A stretch of DNA of 64,000 bases from Panorpa germanica (taxonomy: Eukaryota; Arthropoda; Insecta; Mecoptera; Panorpidae): the NCBI GenBank assembly GCA_963678705.1, contig OY783204.1, positions 21,524,759 through 21,588,758 of the forward strand, in the 5' to 3' direction. The notes under the pieces are model-generated. The model made no database searches and had not been told where the DNA came from. It was given only the letters and a program-made list of their open reading frames with translations. Below, one piece after another: positions 36,924 to 50,811 of this stretch; the stretch's first letter is position 1; each line of letters begins with the position of its first letter. Both the position numbers and the translations under genes were made by a program.

Positions 36924-37393
36924 CTAAAACATAAAGAGCAAAGGTGTAATAAACTACGTCGTACGATGTTCAAAGTCAATGTCAAATCAAAGACAAATGA
37001 CTGCTGAAACCAGAGAGCTTTCGAGCTTTAGAGCGTGTGTTTGCTTTATGCATTAGATGACGTTGAACTATAAGTTTTTAACGACAGAAGTTAACATTTT
37101 ACAGACTTTGGTAAATTGCTTCGTAATTATAAATACCTCATACGCAAATTAATATTTCAATATATAACATATTTTAGAATGTAATACGATGTGCGTAGTT
37201 AGGACTATTAGAGACTATCGCCCCCCCTCCCCTCCATCCTGCTTGCGTTGTTGAATATAGTTGTGATAGTAAAAACACTGAGTCTTGTTTTGCGATGTGC
37301 ACTGTTCGATTTTTCATGTTGCTTAAAATTAATTAATAAACACTCGTCTTCTCTTTCATTCGGTATCTAACTCTCAATTAGGTATGGCGATCT
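36924..37393. other. Intron 5' of the Dpr exon
   Basis: Pyrimidine tract and AG acceptor at 36924-36925 (minus strand). The rest is AT-rich with a C-rich patch at 37220-37240. Confidence 0.6.
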
Positions 37394-37467
37394 GAGATCG
37401 ATTAATCGAAGAATCGATTTTTTGTGTCGAAAAAATCGTTTTTTAATCGATTCCGTGAATCGATCTC
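37394..37467. repeat. ATCGAT-rich imperfect palindrome
   Basis: The left arm GAGATCGATTAATCGAAGAA, TCGATT (37394-37419) pairs with the right arm AATCGATTCCGTGAATCGAT, CTC (37445-37467). Further CGAAAATCGAGATTCGA follows to about 37490. This resembles sub-terminal repeats of some hAT elements, but no TIR or target duplication was found. Confidence 0.7.
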
Positions 37468-40400
37468 AAACACTCGAAAATCGAGATTCGACTATTTACA
37501 TTATTTATTATAGGCTTGTACATGACATATTGGGAATTATAATTATTTTGTTCTATAATAAATAACGTACATGATTTTAATAATTAATCAAAAATCACTC
37601 TTCACTTATTTTTTAATTATCAGAAAGGCTTGTATTTTTTTTACAAATTTAATAAAAATAAAATCGATAAAAGATCGTCTTCTACTCTGAATTACTATCC
37701 GGTTTGCCTGGCTTTTGGTGATGTGGCCGAGTGCACCATCCGTAATGAACGGCGCTGACTCAATAATTTCACAGTAACGTGAATACACGCAGTTATGTGA
37801 AATCAAGGTCAGCTGGAGCATTCATTTGATTCATTTCAAAGATTAACCTAGTGTTTTCCTAGGTTTAGTTCGTATGCTAGACTGTTTCTATACAATTATT
37901 TTGGTAGTTCTGGAAGGAGGAAAGGGGTGGTTAGGTAAAAGATCTTTCTTAATCGGTGATCGATAAGAAAAAAACTTGTGCCCTTTATTCATAATGTGTT
38001 ATATAGACCAATGTGTTATAAGCACCATTATATAGAGGCAGTTATATAGAGTCTTTTTAACTTATACTCATTCTCCACTACAGAAAACGTATATATGGGA
38101 TATTTTATTTGTTGTACCGCTTTGTTCAGTAAATGTATCCCCTCTACTAAGATTTGATCTAGAAAGGAGAGAATGAGTAACATAATTCCGGCCAAAATTC
38201 GGTTGCATAGTGCGACAAGCCTTACGCGAAATCAAGGTGGTCAAGAAATAAATGACAATGGTCAAAATATTGTAGAGTGTAATATTTAACGCTCCATTTA
38301 TTAAACAGTGTATAAACAAGTATAGCTACAAGAACATTGCAGATTAAATTTCTTCAATATTTACGTCTTGAACTCAACTCTTGACTTTTATAGCGATTTT
38401 AACTATTCAGTATTCCGTATTCCGATTGGTATCCAATTCAATATTTATTTCTCTCATTAAATTTTATAGTATGCAATCTCTGCAACAGCAGTAACAGCAC
38501 TATCGAGTTTCTCAAGCGTTTAACATTAACTTAATGCAAACACACTACACGAACACGAACACGAATACGAACACAAACGTTGAACAAATTTATAGCGAGT
38601 AGTTCTATAATTTATTCATGTTGCTCTACCGCTATTTTTATGTAACATTTTAATTTTACATAACTAAATAAACAATGCACAGTAATTGTACGTTTTTAGT
38701 TAAAAGAACCAACAAGAATGACTTTGTTAAGTAGTTTATCTCATAAAAACTGTATCAGCTGAATGTTTTAGTTATAGATTTAAATAGTAGATGTCACTGT
38801 GCTTTGTGTGGTTTTTTGCATTTTATATAAATAGTCGTTCCACATCCGTCGCAAATTTATAATATATTTATTTCATTTAACGGTTACTGTTAATTTAGTC
38901 GTAGAGTTCTCTCACAGTGCACCCGTTTACTTGCAACCTGCGATTTCTTTAGTGGGTTGTAGTCGCATAAGCACACTTTCTTTGTGTGTATTAATTCATT
39001 GAAAAAGGGACAAACGATACAGATATTTAATAAACACTTTTATTAGCCACAGTGCAGTAGTGTAACGATAATCATTAAAGTACAAGATTCATATCATATT
39101 AAAGTGTGTTAATGTGAAACAACTCGAATACACCCTACTGAAAAAGCCAGCATCGTAAGTAGTCGGTTGAAGAGTGAGACAAGCCTTACTGCCAAATATT
39201 TTTAAGTAAATGTTCCCTACAATAAATCTTTTTTTACATTTATTTCACCCATACCGCTTTCAATTAACTATTTAATCTATTAAACCGCGTCCCTTCTCCC
39301 TGTCTTTAACAGGTCACTGCAAAATTCCCGCTATCTCTCCCTCGATCCGCATAATTTTCTAAGAGGAATGTAGACTTCTTTCCTTTCTTTAATAGTATTC
39401 TAATTAACCTATACAGTAAATTTCAGCATTGTATCTATGTGTTGGAATTAGTTTCTTCACTCCAATGCACCTACGCCACTGGATAAAATTTTGTAAATTA
39501 TATTCATAGAGATGTGTTTTATTTCCTTTTCAAATTTTGTTAAGTTTAAGAACGGTTAAGACAGTTACAAGAAAACAAAAGACTGTAAGTTATATCTATA
39601 TCACAAATATATTCTAATTAATATATTGCGCTTTAAGTTACAAAATACGCGCATAAAGATCATGATTAAAGCTCCCACATTTTAACCATTAAAGAAAATT
39701 TATTACCCTAAAGTCTCTTTAAGAGAAAATTTAAACCTCAACAAAAAGGTTGCATTCTACACTCCAAGCGCTTAAATTTCTAGCGTGCTTTTATAGGTTT
39801 GATGCTCCTATTTTAAATTCAAGTTTTACACACGTTATAATTTCAATTTTAAAGCCAACTTTTATGAAACGAAATATAATTGCATAAATTTCCATACTCG
39901 TAAGTGCAAATGAGATAGAAATATTTTTAATTATCCTCCATAAACAGCACAAACCAGTGTTATTATATGTTTTTAATTATACAACGACCATAAATGTCCG
40001 TTACACCTGAAGAATTATTTACTGCCACTAAATGCATGTCCAGCAATAAATAAAATAATAAAACTCAAATAAAATAAGTTCCAGTGGTCCAGAGATACTA
40101 TTTCCAGTATCCCAGCTTTCCTGGCGGGAACCCGCGGGAGATACAAATGATGTTTTGTGTACACATCTAAAAGTCAAAAGGGAAAAACAATTTTTTTTTT
40201 TGGTATAATAAAAAAATAATATTCTTCTTTATATGCCCCCTTACTCGTCGTATACTATTTAACTACAAGAGTCCAGTAAACGTCCATAGTTTTAAAATTT
40301 AAATAGAGTGAAGTTAGTAATAAAAGAACGTTTTTTTTTGTATGTTTACTCGTCCGTTATTGGAATTGTGATCAATAAACATTTTTATGTCAAAACATTA

Positions 40401-42589
40401 AACGTAAATTTATAGAAAAATATATATAAAGACATAAATCATAAATTTTATGTAATACTCACGTGTACTAGTATACCAGAAATGATCAATAAAAAAATCA
40501 TTTGTTTTTGTATGTATTAGGGTTCACATGTATGTGTACTTAAGTGATGTACGAATATTACATATGCGCGTGTGTATAAATATTATATGTATATGTTTAA
40601 TGTTATACATAATTGCCCTATTCCCATTGCCTTACTTCCAATATCATCTCAACATTAAAAACTGACCAGAACCGTCCTAGTTACTTTACTGAAATATATT
40701 GACTTGTACAATAGCCGATGCTGTTAAAACATCGACAACTGACTGCGAATTCATCTTGTATTTTCTATTTAATATCTTATATTATAGATGACAGAGAGCT
40801 CCTTTGTTTCTTTAAGTTACTGTACGCTAAAATAAAGATATTTATTTTATTTTTTCTTCTCCATCCCGCTCTGAAGTCTCCCATTTATACCACTTACCAT
40901 CTTCTCTATCCGCCCCCGTTACAGGATTTAATTTTATTATTTTAAACATGGTGAACTGTTTTATTCCGGTCCAAGATTGTACAAGTATATATAATTTTAT
41001 ATTTATTAATTTTTCGTTTGAATAAAGGGTTTACAGAAATTCTGTTTGAGAAAAGAATTTTCTACACAATATTCTCGGTAAACAAAATAACATATATATA
41101 GTTTTGTGTTTAGAGGGTATTAGTTTTTAACAATAATAATTTCGATGTGTTTCAACAATTCAAAATATTGATTAATGAAATAGTACTCCAAATTTTTAAA
41201 GTTAATGAATATGTATATTGTTTAATATTATTTTATTTACCGTCGCCCTATTTCCGACGCTCCCGGTGTTAAATTATCTATTCAACTCAAATATTTATCT
41301 TAAAAAATAATTAAAATATTGATCATCTCATCTCAATCCAGCATCCACAATAAAAATGTGATTTTATGATAGTAAAAAAAATGTAAAATATTTCAAATAA
41401 GAATAAGAAAATAACGAAGGAGCAGTAAAAATAAATAAATATTCTATTTAGTGTATAAATTTCAGTATTTTGCTGAAGCTTCAGAAAACTCTGAAAATAA
41501 ATATGAAGTATAAAATGTTTATTGCATTATCGGGGTAGAATAAATTTCACTTGAATCCAATAAAATAAAACCATATTTAAAGTACTGAGAAGTTCGGGGT
41601 AAAGGGGTGGGGTAGCTATGAAACTACCCGATACAACGTTAAATTAAACAAAGATGAATACACTCAACAAACTCTAGTACATCCAAGCGAATTGAATATA
41701 ATAGTAAGAAGGACTAAATTACGATCAATAATTTAAATATTAATTCTGTAAGTTTTGATGATGTTGATGAACATGCCTGCTTAACAAAGTTACGTTTATT
41801 TGAAGTTCATCTAAGGTAACTTGTTACGTAAACGATTTTATGACCTATTTAACTGTTTTGTTAAAAAACAGCTCATTACCATACAAATAAAACTTCTTTG
41901 CATATTTATCTCATATTGACATATTTTTTTGTTACATATTTTAAATTACCGTCTTGATTAATTTATTTGATACGATTCATTTTAAATGTTTACTCCGTGT
42001 TTATGACTTTACAACTTTCGAGTATATTAAAATTTGTTTTCGAAAAAAATTAATCGATTACAGTAATACAGTTCACTTTGAATATTTTTGAAAATTTTAG
42101 AGAAAATGTCTATTGATTTATTTTGTGATTTATTTTAGGTGTTTATAAATTGAACAATATGTTTTTCTTTACATATTTTATAAAAATAATTGCATAATCG
42201 TATTGACTCATTAATTCGGGTCCTAATTATCACTATTCAAATATCTTTCGGATGTGTAAATATGGGACGATGTTTCAAAATAATTAAGACGAAATATTCT
42301 TTAACGTTTTTCTAAAACACTAATCAATTCTAAAGTATGGTTCATTCATCTTCTTCTCGAACATAGACTGTATATGTATGGATGCATCATCGCAATTTAT
42401 AATACATAAGATTAGATATAAGTCTATATTACAATTTAATAATTTATGAAGTCAATCATCTGCGATTGTCCATTTGATAGCATTCGATTGTTTGACCACT
42501 TCTACTCTACAATGTCGAAAAGGAACAAGTTACATCTATTTGTATCGAATTTTTAATTTAAAGGTTATTTAACATTTTATTAAAGCCGC
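37468..42589. other. AT-rich intronic stretch
   Basis: No gene or bounded element recognised. The minus frames at 37606-37821 and 38068-38319 look ordinary. A 6-bp tandem lies at 38548, and a short GC-rich hairpin-like word at 40125-40140 (CGGGAACCCGCGGGAG). Confidence 0.45.
38548..38577 (+). repeat. Five 6-bp tandem units (CACGAA-type)
   Basis: CACGAA three times, then TACGAA and CACAAA. Confidence 0.9.
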
Positions 42590-42700
42590 ATTCCCACTCA
42601 CTGAGCATTAGTGTTAATTTAATGTAAATTTCAACTTATGAAATATAAAGAAATAAAATTAATAATATTAAATAGAATAATTTATATTAAATAATAATTT
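42590..42700 (+). mobile_element. MITE family A, left-end fragment
   Basis: ATTCCCACTCACTGAGCATT with AATTTAATGTAAATTTCAAC following. Only the first part resembles the family, and the right boundary is a guess. Confidence 0.4.
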
Positions 42701-42784
42701 TAAATAAAGTATTTGGTTAAGCATGAGTAGAATTGAGGCATCAAGATATGTGGTAATAAAGTTTTTGGAAATAGAACATTTCTT

Positions 42785-43395
42785 TTTTATTATTAATTGT
42801 TTATTGTTCGCCTTTCGGCTTTACAATCTACATTCTTAATACATTTCATATACTTCAACTTACAATTAAATTTACATTATTCTAGATCTTTTTATGTCCA
42901 AAAGTACTTTCTGCTTCTTCTTCTCTTGACCCTCTTCCTTCATTTTCCCTAGTCTTCCTTCTGTACTGGTCTATTCCCTAGTCTATTTTTCTGGGCTGAA
43001 GTTTAACTGTTTCCTCGCTACTTCTTTCTTTCTCCTGCTTCCCTTTCCTACCTCTTTTAGTACTTCCTTTCTCTTCCTGTTCCTTGTGCAACCCAGCCAC
43101 CAGCTTATTTATTCTCCTGTTTTTTCTTTCCTTCTTACTATTTCCGCCATCCACCTCTTTCCTTCACTGCCTCCCTTTAATAGCTGGCCAATATTCCTTT
43201 CGCTCGCTACTTTTTCCTTACACTCAAACGTAATGTGTTCCAGTGTTTCGTCTTCCGCTCCGCACATTCTACACTTTCTTTCCTCACTACTTTCCCAGTA
43301 TCTGTTTCCTTTTTCCTCATTTCCCAATCTAAACCTTGTTGTTCTTCTTATATGTTTTATGTCTTTTTCTATAAGGTACTGAGGCACATTATTTA
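42785..43395 (-). mobile_element. 5'-truncated non-LTR retrotransposon (family D), longest copy
   Basis: On the minus strand the open part starts near NNVPQYLIEKDIKHIRRTTR and continues FRLGNEEKGNRYWESSEER to the zinc-knuckle-like motif CRMCGAEDETLEHITFEC (C-x2-C-x8-H-x4-C). It ends ...RKEKTGE and stop at 43109. This is the C-terminus of a jockey/R1-type ORF2; the RYW then CxxCG order is common in insect elements. The 3' untranslated region of about 320 bp ends TGTAGATTGTAAAGCCGAAA, GGCGAACAATAAACAATTAA. The reverse transcriptase and endonuclease are absent. Confidence 0.85.
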
Positions 43396-44795
43396 AAAAT
43401 AAATAAATATAAATAGTAAATATTCCAAAATAATTTATATTATTCATGCTTGACACACGATTTCACAAGTACAAAATTACATTTAAGGTTAAAACTTTAC
43501 CAGTTAACGGTTAAAACTAAAAACAGTGAGAAGGAATGGATTTTAAGTTTATAAATTTCACTGAATATAAAAGTTTAAAACTTTAAGACACTCATATTAT
43601 TATTTTTGTAATATGCTTAATGTCATTTAAGTTTAAACCAGGTTTAACATCATAACACATTGGATTAGATATGATAATAACTTTCATAATAACAATAATA
43701 ATAATAACTATATTTCATATTAGAATCACACGTTTTGTTTTTGATCTTAGAGTTGAATAAAGTTTGAAATATATGAGTATAAATTCCACTGACGTGCTTT
43801 AAATTACTTATATACAGGGTATGTTGAACTGAGGGACTTTTTCTCTGACGTTATGCGTCATAAATTAGAGTTGTGTGATTAAATGCGCAGTTTCCAAAAT
43901 AAAAAACATAGTTATCCAAAATTGGATGTACGTAACGTTTTGTACTTATAAAATAAACCTACATATACCTTAGACCTTGATGTAGGTGCGGTTCTAGTGA
44001 GTTAAGATTTTTACTGTGTTTAGCGCTTCCCCTCTCTTTACTATCTACCCAGTTACATATCCGCCACTGCTTTTCCAACAATCTTAGTTTATCACACAAT
44101 AAACCACAACTTTATAATTCTGTTATGAATTCAAGCCACACAGATTACTCGAGTCATTTGAAGCTGTAGCAAAGTTGTAAGTCTGCAATAAGTTGCTCCA
44201 AAACAAAACAAAGAAAAGCATCCTTATATCCCACATTCTGTATAAATGAATTAACCACGAGAATCGATTTACGAGAGAGGTATTCAAATACTATTTAACC
44301 CTAGAAAATAAGGTTTCCTTTGCTTCTCTGCACGGCTCATTAATACGTAATATACGGGTATAATACATCCACAATATTAGAACCTGTTTACTCGCTAAGT
44401 AAGTTAAAACGGTCGTAAACAATACCAGGCCATAGGTGTTTTATAATACGTTCGTAAATAGTTTATTACTCTTTTCCTAAAACCCACATAAAAATGTGTT
44501 TCCTTGTCAAAACACAGTTACAGGTAATTTAAGGTTTATTAGAACTTTATTGCTGATACATTTATTATCAATTACGCGTTAATTGATTGAGTGACGAGTA
44601 ATTACGTACGTGTTATGTTGACTATTTACCATACATAACATTTATGCATTATATATTCATGTGGTTAGAAGTAAATATTAATATCTGTTTTGAGGTACCA
44701 AGTTTCAATACCAGATATAACGTTTTTCTTTATTCAAGTACTAATATGTTAGTGAAGAATCGAATTCGGGAATTTGTTACATAACGAAATTGTAG
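43396..44795. other. AT-rich intronic stretch
   Basis: TATATACAGGGTATGTTGAA at 43810 leads into TCTCTGACGTTATGCGTCAT, the partner of the 4.92-kb homology. No gene. Confidence 0.4.
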
Positions 44796-45038
44796 CCCAG
44801 TAAACATTTTGGAGTCGCTTTACCCTCATATTGAAGATGCGTATGATTTTTTGGTCATAAACAAGTTCAGTTTCTCACAGTCATTCATATGAAATGTCTA
44901 TTTTATCGCTTACAAATGGGAAAACCACTCCACTTGTCGGAAAACAAAATGAATATAAAGTTCATGCGAACTACAATTGAAGTGCAATAGTGATAGAAAC
45001 ATCACAAAACAGGACACTTTATCAAATTATTTACTGGG
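44796..45038 (+). mobile_element. MITE family E, copy 2 (both TIRs intact)
   Basis: 243 bp from CCCAGTAAACATTTTGGAGT to ATCAAATTATTTACTGGG. The end sequences are inverted copies. It contains CAGTCATTCATATGAAATGT and TAGTGATAGAAACATCACAA. No convincing target duplication was found. Confidence 0.85.
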
Positions 45039-45419
45039 AGACTCCATCTAGTCTAGACACCTTCACTGACCCGAGCCCAAACTTAGGCAAGCTTTAGGTA
45101 AAGTTTTCTTAGAAAATTTTTCTACTAATTCCAGCGAGCGTCCGAGGAAACTCGTGAACTATCAAACGATGGCTTGTTTAGCACAAAATTTGGAAAGCTT
45201 CGGGAGAAACAATTTTGTGATCGCAGCAGCGACTTTAAATAATAATTTTAATATTCGATGTTCTTTTAATATTAATTGTTCTAGTATTCTGTTTGGTTTT
45301 ATTTTTTATATCGAGATATCTTATCAAAAAAGGAACAAGAAACAAAAAGGAGTCAGGTCTCTCGTATGATCGAGTAAGGTCGAATGGCTAATATTAGATA
45401 AATGTACATTAGAATTCAT

Positions 45420-45625
45420 AATCGATCCCTGATCAAAAAATTACATTCACTGGGTTTGATTGCTATCAAGTTAAATTGATTATGTACAAACTAAATCATA
45501 AATTTATCAGGCAACCGTGTGGTTCACATATATGAGGCCACGACACCACAAAATCCACCTCCACATAGTAGGAGGTGATAGAATAGAAATGATAATCAGA
45601 CATAGACATACGTTAAATAAATTAA
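45420..45625 (+). repeat. Family F SINE, copy 2
   Basis: ATCGATCCCTG, CACTGGGTTTGATTGCTATC, AAATTGATTATGTACAAACT, GTTCACATATATGAGGCCAC and a GTTAAATAAATTAAATT tail. Confidence 0.65.
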
Positions 45626-46748
45626 ATTAAAAAAAAAACATTTTCAAAGCTAATATTTCTTAAAGGTGCTCTAGTAATAATATAAGTAAGATATGTTAAG
45701 ACTATAAAACAACTTACAAAAAAATGAAGGTATGTAAATTATCTTTACAATTCGTAAAACTTAATTAAACTAAAAGTTAGTAGGCAGCGATAAATCGTCC
45801 TCTAGGCATTAGTTTCCCTTAACTTAATGTCCTTTATTTCGTCCTGAACGTATTTTTTTTTAGTTCCTTCATTATTAATCAATGTCTTATTGTAATTACT
45901 TTAATTACAAAAGAAAATAAAAAGAGAAACTAGGGGCAACAATCAAATAAAAAAAAGGGTATAAAAGGGAGAAGGGGGTACATCACTTTGCTCTAGTTAA
46001 TAACAATGAATGCAGACAATGTCTCCAGCGTTCAGGAATTTTACTGGAATGGTATAGAAGTGACATTGATTTTGTGAGACAAAGGTTACCCGTAAGAGTT
46101 CATTTACTGGGGTTATTACTCAGACAATTGCAAAGGGATTTTTGATATCGGGAATTCTGGATAATGATGCAAACGTCGGCTTTATCGTACCGCTCTTATC
46201 TATTTGACGCTTTTAAAATTATGAATGTCGTCAAAAATTGTAATTAGGATTAGATTTTTTATAAGCGTATAACTAGAGAGCATATAGCATTGGTTAACTG
46301 GGTGCCATCGAAAAGAAAATCAATTTTTACTTGAATTGTTAAATAGATATGAATTTTATGTTTTGCGTCTGAAATTTTCATTTAAATTTATTTTATACTC
46401 TTACTTCAATCTTTAATAAACGTCATTTTTATTAAAATTACTTTACCAAATAAATGCATTAGACAAGTTTATAAAAAGATAATAGATTTATAATACATCA
46501 CATAAATTATTATGTTCGCAAGATGACATGTAAAATGACAAATCCATATTATTATTAGGTATCTTTAAACGATATGTGTTAAAAATTTCATGACAATACG
46601 ACTTTTAGTTTATGAATTATAGTGGTTTTAGTGACAATACCTTTGTAATTTTTAAACGAATGGAAAATTCAAAATTTCCTGTGGTAATAAAGCTTTGCTT
46701 TTCAATGGAAAAATACCGTTCATGCAAAGCAATGTTTGAAGACTGTTA
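45626..46748. other. AT-rich intronic stretch, nothing recognised
   Basis: No supported feature. Confidence 0.5.
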
Positions 46749-47184
46749 GGCCCTCCCCACATGGGGCGACTGGTTGCAAACTTACGCCCCGAATCTGCCG
46801 AACGTGTATACGAATGAACGTAACTAAACTGATTTCAAACTGGTTTTGAGTACGTTTGCAGCGAGTCTATTTCTCGGTCGCAGGGCATGGTTAGTTGCAT
46901 GCTTTTGATGATGACATCAGGAACAGAGATGTGCACAAATACTATTGAAAAGTATTTAAATACAAACATACACGACACAATAAAATCCTCTATTATGCTA
47001 TTGTTAAAAATTCTATAGAGTCACGGAACACGGCTATACTACCAGTTTAGTTTCATTCGTGCAATATGTTTTCTCTCACTCGTATACACGTTCGTTCTCT
47101 CACTAACAAGACAGTTTCATTCTCATTCAGTTCGGGCAGATTCGGGGCTAAAGTTTGCAACCAGTCGCCCCATGTACTTGGCTC
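46749..47184. mobile_element. MITE with roughly 45-55-bp inverted ends
   Basis: CATGGGGCGACTGGTTGCAA, ACTTACGCCCCGAATCTGCC, GAAC on the left (46760-46802) is matched on the right (47130-47173) by its reverse complement with a few changes. The outermost bases (GGCCCTCCCCA against GGAGCCAAGTA) are less alike, and the target duplication is not resolved. The 63-codon frame at 47066-47257 is incidental. Confidence 0.8.
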
Positions 47185-50100
47185 CATTGAGATAAATAGT
47201 GACAATCTTGTAGCTTTGTTGTGTAATCTTCAATTTACCTCAGAAATAAGCAAGTAGGTAGTTTCATTTAAACTAAACAAAAAGTGTCACTTATACTTTT
47301 GTTAATTATTAAACGATTGCAGCGTTCTCCCGCGGAACATTTAAAAATTAATATTCCAACAAACTTTTATATTTAAGACATTTATTTAAAAATAAAAAAA
47401 TCTTTAAAAGAAGTAACCAACTTTGTAAGTATATGATAAGTTCATGAAAAATATTAAAGCCACGATGACAGGAAAAGAGACATTAAGTCACTTACGTACT
47501 TTAGGAAGTAAGAGACAACTAATATAAAACAATGAAAGTTAAAAAGAGAAAGAATGATTACATCATCTGACACGAAACTGAATAGTTAGTCATTTTGTTA
47601 ATAATCTAATTTTAGTTTTATATAGTTGACGTTTTCAAAGTTTTGACAATTTTTATAGGTCATTATAAGTTATAAGCGCATTTGTGAAGCGCAAATGATG
47701 TTACTTAAATGATTATTTGATGAATTCTATCAAAAACTACAAGTATAAGCTGCAATTGGTGTCACATATTAAAACTTTTAATAAGAGTCCCTTATGTTCT
47801 TTTTATTCCACCAAAATAATTGAAAATATAACTCTAACAATTTTATCTTAAAAAACAGTCTTCTAAATTCATTAACTAAATTACCAACAATGCAGCTCGA
47901 TGCTATTTCCTTTTCACAAATGCATATGAAATTCAGTGGAAACAAGAAGATTTTTACGAATAAGCAAAAGTATGCAATAAAACATGCTTAAGACAATACT
48001 TCTTGTCGGTGAAAGTGGAAGACGAAGCATCAAATGAACCTGTTAAACAAATAGAGACAACATATCTTTACTAACATCATTAAATAATATAATAAAAATA
48101 ATATTCCTTCTTATTTCCATTAAGCCTTCATATATCTGTCTCTTTTGCTCTTCTATTAAGCAAGTGGAAGTCTTTCTCGCTTACTCATTGATAGATGCTA
48201 ACCAAATATACTCATTGGAGTATAATCTAACGGTTGTAAAGTCTTAGTTAAAGTTCTAGTTGAAATGCACGTATATATTACGTATAATATAAAAATGTAG
48301 GCATATTGCATCGTTGTTGTTCACGGCGTCGTTAAAATAGCGATATTTGCTTAGCATTCCACAGATAAGGCAATGAAGAATAGCCTTAACAATATCATTT
48401 GCATGCAAGGTTTTTACTTGTCCGATAGTTCACTAAACAAACAGTTTACAAGCGACCATCTATTTCTAGTTGCTGACGGTTCATCTGTTAATCTGTGATT
48501 GATGATAGTCGAAGTTCCATCCAAGTAGGAGGGAAATGTTCGTTACGGATGTCAGAATGCAACTTCTTGTACAAATATAAGCATACGAATCGCATCAGCG
48601 GTAGTGATGTCATATGGATTGATGTCCTCCTCCATTAGCATTGCCTAAATTCATTATACTATACGCTCGTTACGAATATAAAGTTAGGTCATATGTTTAG
48701 TAAATATTATGCCTATATGCGTAGTAAATATTATGTTTTTGCGTCTATTAAGTTGGTGTGTCTATGCAAACAAAGTAAGGGTTTGTTTATTTCGACATAA
48801 TCCACTCCTTTTGTCCACAACAGCATAAATTCTCAGGACAATGTACTCATAGATAAATTCTAAACTCACCTTTAAATCGCCAAGTTATGAACTATAAATT
48901 CTATTGTCTTCATCCATGTAAGTAACATCATGAATAACAAACACGAAATAATAATTTAATCTCATAGAATTAAAGGGTAGATCTAGGCGTTAAGGGTAGT
49001 TGTATAGTCCATAGCTTTTCCATCCCTTATGTTATTAATTCACATTAAAACGATGACCCCTTACATTTGAAATTGAATTAAATATGTTTCGTATCCTTCC
49101 ATGGGGTGACCGTTATGGAAGCTCGGTAGAAAGGGTGGTAGTCCGTCCAGTTAAGGGTAGTTTAGGTGAAACAGGGTGTAAATCTCATTAAATTAATCTT
49201 TATGGTATATTAACAGTAACAAAACCTGATTTCATGTTTTTATCTTAAGTTAGATCTTTGTACTAACGATGGTTATACAAACCTAAATTTAAAATAAAAC
49301 TTAATCCTAATTTAAAATTAAAACCCTTTTACGGGTTGTATGTAGGTAATTAATTTTATCGTAATCTTTTGTAATTTAAAATTAAATATCAAGTACCCTC
49401 TTACCCTTAGTTGTTCGTGTATTACCACCCCAACTACGCCGTTGTGTACAGATGTACAGGGTGGAGTATGTGTTGGATATACCGGTTAAAACTAGTGTAT
49501 TCTGTACGAAATTATTTATGTATATCTAAACACTGTTTTTGCTACTCAACATGTACCGGATTAATTCTATCAATTTTATAGTATATTTATAAGACAATGT
49601 CTCCAGTTTTATTAGGAATTGTAAATTTTAAATAAACTCATGTGTTGCTTCTGAAATTTAAAGTATATTTTGGTAATTTACTTTTTTAATACTTTTGGTA
49701 ATATACATGTTTTAATAATTACACTGTTTAACTTAAATCATACCTGAAATTTAAAGAAACGACATTTAAAGTTTATTATTTACCATAAATTGTCAATTCC
49801 TTTTTATCTAATTATAATTATAACCTCACAATATGCACTAAGTAACTGACTAACCGTGAGTTCTGTCAACTAATTGGCCGTTATTCCTATAGCGCAATCT
49901 ATTGCGTTCATGAGTATATGTTTTCACTGAACGGTCACTGTTTTACCGACATACGAGCTTTGTACTAACTAACGAAATATAATTTCTTTATATATTTATA
50001 TGAATGTTTTTCATGTTGATAAATAATTGATTACCATTGGCACTACATTGTTATCATATTGTTAATTATTACATTATTTATATTTGTTAAGGCTCTTGCT

Positions 50101-50689
50101 TCTTGAGCTGTAACTGCTTCTCTGTCTAAACGGTAATACTGCTCATACATGACATATCGATACTTATGTCACGTGATATATTCATATCTCTTTCTGTCAT
50201 GAATAATACTGTTTTTGTCTCTTTTATTTAACATTACACGTTTAAATGGTCATTATAATTTAGTTAGTTACAATTTATGTACTAGCGAGTATACAAATTT
50301 AAAGATCGCAACTAAACCATGGTCTAGTTGGCAAGTAATAGCTATAATTAAACTTCATTAAGTGCACCGCTCAAATAATCACAACCTAATGTAAATAGGT
50401 ACTTACAAAATAAATATGATTTTTATTAAAAGTCAATTAGACATTTATCAGTCAATTATCAGATATCAATTAAAATACTTTTAACTGGTCGTGTCACTGT
50501 CGATGACGCATTTTATTTGTTATTTTTACTTAATGTATGTTATGTTTGTCGTAGCTCTTTAAAAACGTCATTTTCATTTGTACATAGAGAAATTGTACTT
50601 AGAAAAAGATTAATTTGAATATTACTTCAACATGTTCTGGATTTGGTTGTAAACAAATTTAATTAATTATGTTTTTATATACTTATAAA
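47185..50689. other. AT-rich intronic stretch
   Basis: No gene or bounded element. Between 48980 and 49440 the word AAGGGTAG and its complement recur on both sides of an AT-rich core, which might be a decayed element. Confidence 0.4.
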
Positions 50690-50785
50690 TTTTTTTGGCA
50701 TCACATATATGAGGTCAGGACATCATAAAAACTACCAATATAATAAGACGTCATCGGAAATAACACGTTAAATAAATAAAATAAT
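50690..50785 (+). repeat. Family F SINE, 5'-truncated copy 3
   Basis: GGCATCACATATATGAGGTC, GACATCATAAAAACTACCA and GAAATAACACGTTAAATAAA match the 3' half of the copy at 45420. It abuts the TTAA element at 50808. Confidence 0.6.
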
Positions 50786-50811
50786 ATTATTGCTATATTA
50801 CAGATGCTTAA

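Noticed and set aside
43086-43382. 98-codon plus-strand frame
   Set aside because: Antisense shadow of the family D LINE ORF.
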